NCBI GenBank assembly: GCA_001275005.1
Contig: JWZX01000299.1
Coordinates: 1-13,052 of the forward strand
Direction of reading: 5' to 3'
Length of the DNA stretch: 13,052 nucleotides
DNA from: Chrysochromulina tobinii
Lineage: Eukaryota > Haptophyta > Prymnesiales > Chrysochromulinaceae
The position numbers were made by a program, and so were the translations under genes. This document shows, piece by piece, positions 5,296 to 12,493 of the stretch. Position 1 is the stretch's first letter. Every line of letters begins with the position of its first letter. The notes below the pieces were generated by a model, which had not been told where the DNA came from, did not search any database, and saw only the letters and a list, made by a program, of their open reading frames with translations.

Positions 5296-8200
5296 TCAAA
5301 AACCCCACTGTGAAGCGTTGAAACTATGCCTCTCCCAACCCGTGGACACCGCCACGATATATCCGTCACTAGATGCAGACGTCTCGTGCAAGCACTGAGA
5401 CGCAGCAAATATCGCTGGCCTCACTCTGCCTGTGCTTGCAATTCCCATAGGGATGGCAAGATCCAGGTCGGACATCAGGATGAAAGCGCCATCCACCGAC
5501 TCACCCTGAACTACAGGGAGTGGAAGACACGCGGATGGGGACAAGTGCTCCCCACCCGATGTCTTCTTGGCCATCACGGAGCAATCTCTGTGGGCATCCA
5601 TACCGGGAGCAGCCGATAGGCTCAGCTCCATCCTGGGGGAGCGCGTTTGCGGACACTTTGCCGCGGCAAGGCTTCGCAACGCCACACGCGGGAAGATACT
5701 TTGCAGCCGGAGCTGCTCGTCATCGCGCACGCTCACGACCGTCGTAGCAGCATCCAAAAGACTCCCAAGATCGTGAGCAAACCGGCACAGGGACATGCGC
5801 AATGTGGCTTCAAACCATTCGGCTTCCTCAGAACACCCATACTTGGAAGCGAGCTCAAAATAGGCCTTCGTCTCCAAGTGGAACGCGCTCTTGTCCGGAA
5901 CATTCGACGCCGCTTCGTGCACCATGGTGCGAACCCGACCACGCTCGCACTTGGTGTAAACCTGCTTTGCCATGTAAGATGTGCTGCTCGAACCTGGAAT
6001 AAAGATTGAGTCGACGCGCGCATCGCGGCGGAGCTGCAGCCTCTCCACCGAGAAGACGCCACTGCTCCCCGCGCACAGTGTCGTGGCAGCGTGAAATGAT
6101 GGGTCGACCAATGCCTTGCTGTACATCTGGGCAATCGGAGCAATGCGCCATGCTGCACCAGCTTCACGAGGCATTCCAGGCCAACAGGCAGGCGCCAACC
6201 CCCCCACTATCTGAAGCGTATCTCCACGAATTTCTCCCACGAGAAGACCACAATCGTCCTCAAGAGAGACACCCTGATGCCATGTGCCAGGCACTGCCTT
6301 TGTCCCAGGGGACGCCTCCTTTGGCATGCGCCCCACGACGACGTACCGCACGCCGTTTATGGCCATCTCGGACTGAAAAGGAAGCGGCCCCTGTTCCGAC
6401 CGGCGCTCGGCCTGTTGTGCCGCTTTCACCTCGAGCGCTTTGGCTTCAGATGTGTGGTTGGCACACAGATTAGGTCTCCATTCCACTGTCGCCACCACAC
6501 GTCGCTTACCATCTCGCACTGCCCAGACAGTCTGCAATTCTCTGCGACACGCACCGCATTGATTGCGTCCGCATTTCAGGCAGAGCTCCAGGCAGAGCTC
6601 CAGAGCGCCACCGCACCGCGTACAGCTGCGATGAGGATCAACCGAGGCCTCAGTGGGAGGAGAGCGGTGAGCCCTGAGAATGGTCTGCCTCTGCTCCACA
6701 GCGGCTGCGCACGAATGCCACTGGGGTCCGTCGCCTTCATGTTCCACGAGCGCAGCGGCTTCCGAGCACTCGTTGATCTTCGCTGCAACTTCATCACGCA
6801 AAAGCTCACGCCCCAGCTCATCAGAGCGCAGCGCTTTGAGCCGCTCTGGTGAGGGCACGCAAACGGACTCCTGCTGACGCTTCATGTCCTGGGCCTTCAT
6901 CCCGGCACGAGCGCCCTCTGCAAAAGATTGAGACGCGATTGTAGCTGCTGCTCGCCCCCTTCGTCGTTTCGCCTTGGTAGTGTGCCCTTTTTGCGACGCA
7001 GCGCGCTCATCATTCCGCTTCTGCCCTGCTCCCACTCGATGAGACACAGAAATGCCCTGAGAAGCAGAACTGCCCTGGCCCAGATGCGCCACAAAGGCAG
7101 CCGCGCCCTGATCGACTTGCATGACCGCCTCGCCCTCACCCTCGCCCGCGCCCTCACCCTCATCCTCGTACCCGTCCTCGTTCTCATAGACACACGGAGG
7201 TGTGCAGGCTCCATCAGAGCTCCTGGGTGTGGCAGCAGCCCCATCGAGCTCAGACACCGCGGAGCTCATCACAGCGGCGGCCGCGACAGCGTTGGGCACA
7301 GTGGCCTGCATGCCGCCACGGAGACGCACCACGGAGACGCAATGATGGCGCACGCGCAGATCGGGGAAGGGATCCTCAGCCACATTTTGTTTGGCCACAG
7401 CAAGTCGGGCCGTGACTCCGGGTAGCGCCTTAGATGGAGGAGGTGGTGAGGAGGCTGCCTGGGCCTTGCGGAGATTCATCCTGTGGTGCCGTCGCCGCAG
7501 GCAGCTGCGCAGGCAGAATGGATGCGTCTTGCGCAGGCGCTCGCGGCCGAGAGCGCGCAGCCGCAAGACGTAGCGGCTCAACAGCTCGGTGTGGCGCGTG
7601 CTCGGTGAGGAGGGTGAGCACGGCACGCTAGGGGAGCCGCTGTCGACCGAGCGAGAGAAGGCGGAAGCGGCGAGGGCCTCATTAATCAGCCGCCACTCGG
7701 AAGCCGTCGCCGCGCGCTTCGTGGCGCGAGAGGCACGCCGCCGCGCAAGCCGCTTCGCAAACGCACCGCTCCGCGTCGTCGACGGTATCGAGCCGGGCAA
7801 CGCGCTTTGGGAGGGGGGTGGGAGTTTTCGAGCGGGCGGAATCAAGCCCGGCAGAGCAGTCGCGTTCGTGCGGCTAATCCACTGGATGAGCCGGACGAAC
7901 ACTGCGATGCGCAAAATGCACAGCTTGCGCAAGATGAACCAGATACACAAGATGCTGATGGCGATTTCCACGGCGCGGTAGACCACGTGTGCGACAGCGG
8001 TAGTCTTGCTCGCCTCTCCGCCTGCCGCCGCCTTCGTGCCGTCCTCCTCCTTGTCGTCGAGCACCAGCGAGCCGACGCCGCTGGCGATCGCTCGTGTGAG
8101 TGTAATGCCAGAGCCGGCATTTGGCACGGAGAGCCCGGCACTCACAATGGGGGTGATAACTGTGACGATAGTCCCAATGGCGATGGTTGGTGCGGACGTC

Positions 8201-8670
8201 GTCGTCACCCCAAAGAAGGAGCTCACCGCGAACGTCTCCGCAAACACGGAGGTAGACAGCATTAGCTCGCCGTCGGTAGTGGCGCTCGCCGTCGGCGTGC
8301 TCTCGATGATGGTCACCTGGGTAGACGCCGGGCTCGCTGTCACATTGATAATGCTTCGCACGGCGGAATAGGAAGCGCAAACAGTGGGGTACATTGTGAA
8401 GTAGTTGCACGGCACGGGAAAGTCCCTCGAGTACAACAAGCCGCTGTTGATCAACTGATTGGTGCAGAACGGCTGTGGTTCCGGTGGAGGCGCTTGGTTG
8501 CGGGGGCCAAAATCCACGCAGTCCATTCCGAAGGCGCAGTCAAAGTACTGTCGGCCCGGGCCACCGTCGTCGCAATTTCCGTCTGAGCCGTATTTGCAGG
8601 TGTTGGTGCTAGTCTGCCCCGCGGCTTGAAGCACGAGGCTGAGTACAAAGCCAACGACCATCTTCAGCAT
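5296..8670 (-). CDS. 1124-aa chimeric protein: secreted/membrane N-half, cysteine-cluster and putative 2OG-Fe(II) oxygenase C-half
   Basis: I chose ATG 8670 because it opens a signal peptide (MLKMVVGFVLSLVLQAAG, cut near 18). The frame is open 147 codons further upstream, but that part only translates GGGACACAC repeats. Residues 25-55 are a Cys-rich motif (C25, C33, C45, C51 around CDDGGPG). Then come a Ser/Thr-rich region and a membrane helix at about 225-247, followed by a second hydrophobic, Arg-containing stretch to about 265. After a basic linker come RLRGG (449-453), an acidic stretch (about 494-515), a basic patch KAKRRRGR (566-573), a cysteine cluster (C683 to C708, perhaps C736/H739) and a C-terminal domain. 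The C-terminal domain has HRD (H1027, D1029), H1095 and R1114, fitting the HxD...H...R pattern of 2OG-Fe(II) oxygenases. Secretion and nuclear-type features conflict, so this may be two genes fused, or an undetected intron may separate them. Confidence 0.6.
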   Translation of the reverse strand: MLKMVVGFVLSLVLQAAGQTSTNTCKYGSDGNCDDGGPGRQYFDCAFGMDCVDFGPRNQAPPPEPQPFCTNQLINSGLLYSRDFPVPCNYFTMYPTVCASYSAVRSIINVTASPASTQVTIIESTPTASATTDGELMLSTSVFAETFAVSSFFGVTTTSAPTIAIGTIVTVITPIVSAGLSVPNAGSGITLTRAIASGVGSLVLDDKEEDGTKAAAGGEASKTTAVAHVVYRAVEIAISILCIWFILRKLCILRIAVFVRLIQWISRTNATALPGLIPPARKLPPPSQSALPGSIPSTTRSGAFAKRLARRRASRATKRAATASEWRLINEALAASAFSRSVDSGSPSVPCSPSSPSTRHTELLSRYVLRLRALGRERLRKTHPFCLRSCLRRRHHRMNLRKAQAASSPPPPSKALPGVTARLAVAKQNVAEDPFPDLRVRHHCVSVVRLRGGMQATVPNAVAAAAVMSSAVSELDGAAATPRSSDGACTPPCVYENEDGYEDEGEGAGEGEGEAVMQVDQGAAAFVAHLGQGSSASQGISVSHRVGAGQKRNDERAASQKGHTTKAKRRRGRAAATIASQSFAEGARAGMKAQDMKRQQESVCVPSPERLKALRSDELGRELLRDEVAAKINECSEAAALVEHEGDGPQWHSCAAAVEQRQTILRAHRSPPTEASVDPHRSCTRCGGALELCLELCLKCGRNQCGACRRELQTVWAVRDGKRRVVATVEWRPNLCANHTSEAKALEVKAAQQAERRSEQGPLPFQSEMAINGVRYVVVGRMPKEASPGTKAVPGTWHQGVSLEDDCGLLVGEIRGDTLQIVGGLAPACWPGMPREAGAAWRIAPIAQMYSKALVDPSFHAATTLCAGSSGVFSVERLQLRRDARVDSIFIPGSSSTSYMAKQVYTKCERGRVRTMVHEAASNVPDKSAFHLETKAYFELASKYGCSEEAEWFEATLRMSLCRFAHDLGSLLDAATTVVSVRDDEQLRLQSIFPRVALRSLAAAKCPQTRSPRMELSLSAAPGMDAHRDCSVMAKKTSGGEHLSPSACLPLPVVQGESVDGAFILMSDLDLAIPMGIASTGRVRPAIFAASQCLHETSASSDGYIVAVSTGWERHSFNASQWGF
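6578..6601. repeat. 12-bp tandem duplication AGGCAGAGCTCC x2 inside the cysteine cluster
   Basis: There are two perfect copies, 6578-6589 and 6590-6601. On the coding strand they give ELCLELCL, inserting four residues and one extra cysteine (C693 or C697). Without it the cluster would read as three evenly spaced CxxC pairs. Confidence 0.9.
7126..7190. repeat. Imperfect CCCTCA/CCCTCG hexamer repeats encoding an acidic stretch
   Basis: Hexamers of CCCTCA, CCCTCG and CCCGCG on the plus strand encode EDEGEGAGEGEGEA on the coding strand (about residues 494-515). The result is a low-complexity acidic linker. Confidence 0.8.
7312..8670 (-). other. N-terminal module: signal peptide, CDDGGPG cysteine motif, single membrane region
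   Basis: This is codons 1-453 of the long frame. The exported part is about 200 residues, with cysteines at 25, 33, 45, 51, 69, 88 and 98, likely paired. It is followed by a Thr/Ser/Val-rich stretch resembling a glycosylated stalk, a short acidic segment (DDKEEDG) and the membrane helix. The cytoplasmic side is Arg-rich (KRLARRRASRATKR). Cysteine motifs of the type CxxxDGxCDDGGPG are, from memory, common in secreted proteins of haptophytes and other algae, and their role is unknown. With one copy of the 13-bp duplication removed, this module would stop at TGA 7271-7269. Confidence 0.5.
7316..7341. repeat. Perfect 13-bp tandem duplication at the junction of the two modules
   Basis: CCACGGAGACGCA occurs at 7316-7328 and again at 7329-7341. 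On the coding strand it is TGCGTCTCCGTGG twice, read as CVSV and then VRLRG because 13 is not a multiple of three. It lies four bases before ATG 7311 on the coding strand. See the findings for its frame effect. Confidence 0.95.
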
Positions 8671-8792
8671 GTTGTGAAGCGGGTACGCGCGCACAACGCG
8701 CGCCGATTCGTCTTTTGGCTGGCAAGGCACGCGCGAAAGCGCTCGCACCGCGCGCCCGGCGTGCGAAACTTGGGAGCAACACTTGTACCGGG

Positions 8793-8837
8793 TACCGGCA
8801 AAAGACTTCCCCCGTCGTCTTTTTACCGGCAAAAGAC
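8793..8837. repeat. 14-bp direct repeat TACCGGCAAAAGAC upstream of the long gene
   Basis: Copies lie at 8793-8806 and 8824-8837, about 125-155 bases upstream of ATG 8670. They could be paired binding sites in a 5' region, but nothing further supports this. Confidence 0.75.
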
Positions 8838-8844
8838 ACCTGGG

Positions 8845-9002
8845 GGAGCCGGGACACACACGGGACACACACGCCGTAGCACCGGTTGTCGCGTTTGTCG
8901 TGTTAACGTTCACACACGGGACACACACACGGGACACGCGCTCACGCGGGCGCACATCAGGTAAGGAGCCGGGACACACACGGGACACACACGGGACACA
9001 CG
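8845..9002. repeat. GGGACACAC repeat array (seven copies) upstream of the long gene
   Basis: GGGACAC occurs at 8851, 8862, 8918, 8931, 8971, 8982 and 8993, mostly at 11- to 13-base steps. A 29-bp segment (8845-8873) recurs exactly at 8965-8993. On the minus strand the open frame translates it as repeated CVSRVCPGS-like peptides. I take this as promoter or 5' untranslated sequence, because a signal peptide starts only downstream at 8670. Confidence 0.8.
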
Positions 9003-9111
9003 GTTCACACAGACGAACCTCACGCCATCCAAACCCACCTACCACCAATTGTACTGCACATCTACATGTACCGGTTTCATGTACCGAAAATGACCTCCAA
9101 TAGTCTAACAA

Positions 9112-9549
9112 TAGTCAATCAGTCAGTCAGTCAGTTTTGTCGCGATCCCCACGCGCTCACCACACCACCATCTCAAAGGACGGCTCCGCTCCCCTCGGTC
9201 AACACCCTACACAACTCCAGTCGATGAGTAGTAGTATACTCTCCGAGCTCGACAGCATGCTCGAGCCTCGACGCTCTCGGGCGAACGATCCGGGCTAGAT
9301 CGGGCGTTATTAGCCGTTACCCTGATGAAGCGTACTGCACACAGTACAATGAATCAATGTCACAGTAGCAATGCACAATAGTCTACTCGAACCACATTTC
9401 GAAGGGCCAAGGTTGAAATACAAAACCCCCCTCCACCGCTCTCGCTTTCCCACGACCCGCGACTGAAACGTGGACATGCTTGGACTGGCCAGGCAAACAC
9501 AACCCCGAGAACCCCCTCTGTACTCGCAACTCGCTCTGCTCACGGCTCA
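9112..9549. other. Intergenic region with a short CAGT microsatellite
   Basis: The tetranucleotide run TCAGTCAGTCAGTCAG lies near 9119-9134. CAATAGTC occurs at about 9098, 9109 and 9376. I recognise no coding domain. This is the space between the 5' side of the 1124-codon gene and the 3' end of the orphan two-exon gene, so it may hold the promoter of the first and the 3' processing signals of the second. Confidence 0.45.
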
Positions 9550-10158
9550 CTACTCTTCAAACATCTGGACGAGGACGGAAAGAGCTTGGCCCGTCGTCAG
9601 CCCCTTTGCCTTGATTTTGAGGCCGGGGACCATCGCCTTGGCGGCCTCCGGCGGGTAGAAGCGGTGATTGTGTGACCCTCCGCCTGTCCCTTTGTCAGCT
9701 CCGACACCGGTGGGCTCGGAGTGGTTGTGGCGCCAACCAGCTTGGTGAGCAGCCCCCGAGATGAGCCGTGGGTCATCGACGCCTTCGTCGCCGTACATCT
9801 GACAATTTTAGGATTCGAACGAGCAGCAAACCGTCAAGCGCAGCGGCAAGATAGTGGGTGCGCGGCAAGCGAGTACCTCAAAAAGTTTGCTCATGAACTT
9901 TCTGTATTGCTGCGAGAACATGGACAGCGGCTTCTCCTTCTTGGAGTAGCGTGTCGCGAGGGGCTTATACCCATTCCCAACTCCGCCGAGACCTCCCACG
10001 TACTTCTTGAACTCGACGCACGTATTCTTGTGGCCGCCCCATTCGGGCTTCGTGAGGACCGCCCTGTCCCACTCTTCGTCTGCAAGCCTCGCGCGCTTGG
10101 CCTTCTTGGCTTCGCAAGAGTCTCCACCACATCGGTCGTCATCACCACCGACGCTCAT
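9550..10158 (-). CDS. Two-exon orphan gene, 176 aa (exons 10158-9877 and 9798-9550)
   Basis: I do not recognise the family. Exon 1 starts at ATG 10158 (MSVGGDDDRCGGDSCEAKKA) and carries a Lys/Arg-rich patch (KKAKRAR), EEWDRAVLTKPEWGGHKNTC, a Gly-rich turn and SQQYRKFMSKLFE. A 78-nt intron (9876-9799; donor GAG|GTACTC, acceptor TTGTCAG|ATG) separates it, in phase 0, from exon 2. Exon 2 is MYGDEGVDDPRLISG, two HNH triplets (RHNHS and SHNHR) and a charged C-terminal helix ending VLVQMFEE. It is likely an intracellular protein, with no signal peptide or membrane segment. Codon use is lower in GC than in the neighbours, with many AAA/AAG. The gene stands back to back with the sulfatase, 366 bp between starts. 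The intron length is divisible by three but it contains a TAA, so retention would truncate the protein to exon 1 plus 22 residues. Confidence 0.55.
9799..9876 (-). other. 78-nt GT-AG intron of the orphan gene
   Basis: The donor is TTTGAG|GTACTC and the acceptor is AAATTGTCAG|ATG. A CTAAAAT close to the acceptor could serve as branch point, and it also supplies the in-frame TAA. This intron has no TTGAT array, unlike the other introns in the window. Confidence 0.6.
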
Positions 10159-10524
10159 CACCACCCTCGAGGAGCGGCTTCGAATTCGTGGATTATGGGC
10201 GGTGCTAATGTCGGAACTTCCGTGTTCCGGCCGTCAGTGTTCACAGCCAATGTTTAGAATTAGACACCCTGGTTCACAAGCCAAAGTCTCTCGTAATGTA
10301 GTGGCTATTATGAACCGGTAAAAATCGACGATGCTGTTGTAAAGAGAGGGAGGATTTTGAATGGTGCAGATCGAGAACGAGCCAACAAGACCTCTTTATT
10401 TTTGCTCGACTGTAGCCTTCACACGGAAGAAGTTTCCCTTCATCCTTGAACGAAACCTTCATTTTGATGATGGAGCCAGCCTCCGCCCGAACGGCATCAG
10501 GTCTCACTCCCCTTCTAGCCCGAC
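10159..10524. other. Divergent intergenic region; possible upstream exons on either strand
   Basis: On the minus strand, 10458 downward reads MKVSFKDEGKLLPCEGYSRA followed by KIKR and a possible donor AGAG|GTCTTG near 10395. This composition is like the orphan gene and could be its upstream exon. On the plus strand a pyrimidine-rich tract ending CCTTCTAG (10511-10518) looks like a splice acceptor just before the sulfatase start. I see no signal peptide here on the plus strand. Confidence 0.3.
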
Positions 10525-12228
10525 ATGCGAGGCGTCCTTCACATCATCGTAGACGATCTGCGCCCGGAGCTCGGCGCGTATGGCCTCACCGGGCGTGCAA
10601 CGCCGAACATCGACAGCCTCGCGACCACGGGTGTAACGTTTGACCGTGCATACGCCCAGATCGCCGTATGTGGCCCCTCTCGCAATAGCTTCATGACGGG
10701 CCGCAGACCGGACCGCTCGCGCTCCTGGAACTTCATCAATTCGTTTCGCGAGGATCATCCTGATTGGACGACACTGCCGGGCCTATTCCTCAAGGCGGGT
10801 GGCGTGGCGCTTGGGGTCGGCAAGGTGTTCCACCCGATGCTGCCGCCCGCGTATGATGGGCCCTCCTCATGGAGCTCCTCGGCACTGCCGTATTTCAACC
10901 CGTGCTGGAACACGGCCGATCTTCCCGAGGCGGTTCACGCATGCGCGGGTAAGGCACAGTCCGCCAAGTGCGACGGCGGCCTCCCCTGCGTGCCATGCCC
11001 GATCGACATTCAGAACGGGTTCGACAAGTGGCGTTCCGGGCACGGGAACAACGTGAGTGTTGCCAATGAGTTCTGCGAGATCGACGCCATTGAGGATATA
11101 CGCACCGTCGAGCACGCCATCGCGCACTTGCGCGGAGAGGCTGTGGCGGCTGCCGTTGCCGCGGGTCTGCCCTGGTACCTTGGCGTCGGCATGCACAAGC
11201 CGCATATGCCATGGCAGGCGGCGCCGCACGACTGGTCACAGCATCCGCTCGAGTCGATCGAGCTGCCCACGCATCAACAGCCTCCCATCGGCATGCCCGC
11301 GCTCGCATACCATTTTAGTGATCCAGTCGACGGCCACATAGACCCATGGACTCCGCTGCCCCCTCACGACGTACGTGCGGCGCGCCGTGCGTACCGTGCC
11401 GCGACAACAGGCATGGACCGCAAGTTGGGTGCGCTGCTCACAGAGCTCGATGTGTTGAGGCTCACCGCGAGTACGGCGGTCGTGCTGCACGGGGACCATG
11501 GCTGGCATTTGGGCGAGGGCGGCGCGTGGCAAAAGTTCACCAATTTTGAGGCGGCGACCCGCGTGCCCCTCATCATCCGTGCTCCGTGGCTCATCAGCGC
11601 TCCTCAAGACACGTCAAGGGTTCTCAGTGGCGGCGCCATCTGGACGGATGGCGGGACGAGCAGCACAGACGGGACAGGTGGTGCAGGGCTGGTGGCGCCC
11701 AGGGCCGCCTCGCTTGTAGAGCTGGTCGACGTGTTGCCCACCATTGCGGCGCTTGCAGGCGTAGCATTGCCCGCCAACGAGACCTTTGATGGTGCCTCGA
11801 TGGTGCCACTGCTGAAGGCGGCCCTGGGCGGAGGGACTAGCCCCGCCGCCGCAGGCTGGATCGATAAGGCGGCAGCCTTCTCGCAGTACCCTCGACGAGT
11901 GACTGACCCGTTACGGCCGTGGTATGACAATTCGATCATCCACAACAACCGGTCGACGTTCACGCACATGGGCTACACAGCACGCGCCGTTGGGTGGAGG
12001 TACGTCGAGTGGGTGGCATGGAATAGCACGACACTCGCTCCTGAATGGGACCACGTGGCAGCGCGGGAACTCTACGACCACCGGCTTGAGCCGAGCTTCC
12101 CAACGGACTTCGATGCGGGCGAGCTCGTCAACCTGGCCGACGAGCCCGAGTACAACACCACGGTCGCAAACCTGTCGAGGCTTGTGCGTGAGCAGTTCGG
12201 AGCAGTTCGGGAGGTAGAATTCTTGTGA
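10525..12228 (+). CDS. Iduronate-2-sulfatase-like sulfatase (567 aa)
   Basis: This alkaline-phosphatase-fold sulfatase hydrolyses sulfate esters, probably on sulfated polysaccharides. The sulfatase signature CGPSRNSFMTGRRPD is at residues 49-63, and C49 is the residue that becomes formylglycine. D10/D11 (VDDLRPELG) and D324/H325 (HGDHGWHLGE) match the calcium-binding sites of iduronate-2-sulfatase. GVGKVFHP, GVGMHKPHMPW and FTNFEAATRVPLI also follow that subfamily. Length is close to the usual 550. The C-terminal LYDHRLEPSFPTDFDAGELVNLAD is typical too. Human iduronate sulfatase has its first Asp pair about 35 residues later because of a signal peptide. Here none is present, an in-frame TAG lies at 10516-10518, and that same TAG ends a good splice acceptor, so an upstream exon with the signal peptide is likely. 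The true substrate is unknown. Confidence 0.88.
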   Translation: MRGVLHIIVDDLRPELGAYGLTGRATPNIDSLATTGVTFDRAYAQIAVCGPSRNSFMTGRRPDRSRSWNFINSFREDHPDWTTLPGLFLKAGGVALGVGKVFHPMLPPAYDGPSSWSSSALPYFNPCWNTADLPEAVHACAGKAQSAKCDGGLPCVPCPIDIQNGFDKWRSGHGNNVSVANEFCEIDAIEDIRTVEHAIAHLRGEAVAAAVAAGLPWYLGVGMHKPHMPWQAAPHDWSQHPLESIELPTHQQPPIGMPALAYHFSDPVDGHIDPWTPLPPHDVRAARRAYRAATTGMDRKLGALLTELDVLRLTASTAVVLHGDHGWHLGEGGAWQKFTNFEAATRVPLIIRAPWLISAPQDTSRVLSGGAIWTDGGTSSTDGTGGAGLVAPRAASLVELVDVLPTIAALAGVALPANETFDGASMVPLLKAALGGGTSPAAAGWIDKAAAFSQYPRRVTDPLRPWYDNSIIHNNRSTFTHMGYTARAVGWRYVEWVAWNSTTLAPEWDHVAARELYDHRLEPSFPTDFDAGELVNLADEPEYNTTVANLSRLVREQFGAVREVEFL

Positions 12229-12493
12229 GCGGAGCGAGACGCGTCCGATGATCAATGACAAGTCGACTCTATTTCGAATTATCTTCTAAGAGTTCTTGCG
12301 ATGGATCCATTGGATGGATCCAAGCAGAATTTTGCCGAAACACGCCTCGAGACTCTCACAGCCACGACATAACCGGGGCGGGTCGCGGGATAAAGTCGAT
12401 ACGGACATACAAGATCCGTGATTCCGGTTTCCGCCGCCAAACGCCGGTCGCCGCCGCCAACCGCCGCCGCCAAAACCGCCGCGCCTCGTCTCA
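12229..12493. other. Short space between convergent genes with a CCGCCGCCAA-type repeat
   Basis: The sulfatase stop and the OLA1 stop face each other, so this space must hold both 3' ends. It contains imperfect copies of CCGCCGCCAA (about 12430-12477) and two TGGATCCA palindromes within 20 bases (about 12303-12322). I see no coding domain. Confidence 0.55.

Larger units (their letters stand above)
5296..7311 (-). other. C-terminal module: basic patch, cysteine cluster, putative 2OG-Fe(II) oxygenase (possible separate gene starting at ATG 7311)
   Basis: This is codons 454-1124 (671 aa) of the long frame. ATG 7311 follows directly after GGC GGC and could be the true start of a separate gene. 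In order it holds an acidic stretch, KAKRRRGR, a helical segment, three CxxC-like pairs (CTRC, CLKC, CGAC), a strand-rich region (GVRYVVVGRMP, GLLVGEI) and the putative dioxygenase core. In that core the sequence LDLAIPMG, a further strand, and then ASQCLHETS follows the order seen in JBP/TET-type and related oxygenases, where a beta-strand segment precedes the distal metal His. The HxD to H spacing is 68 residues. The order of parts (DNA-binding-like cysteine cluster plus oxygenase) recalls proteins of mobile elements or nucleic-acid modifiers, but no transposase domain is recognised. Confidence 0.4.

Noticed and set aside
7874-8410. 178-codon minus-strand frame overlapping the long gene in another phase
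   Set aside because: It is Arg/His-rich and lies inside the stalk and membrane region of the better-supported frame, so it is a shadow.
8671-9111. N-terminal extension of the long minus-strand frame by 147 codons
   Set aside because: It translates GGGACACAC repeats and GC-rich spacer, and a clear signal peptide begins only at ATG 8670, where an exported protein should start.
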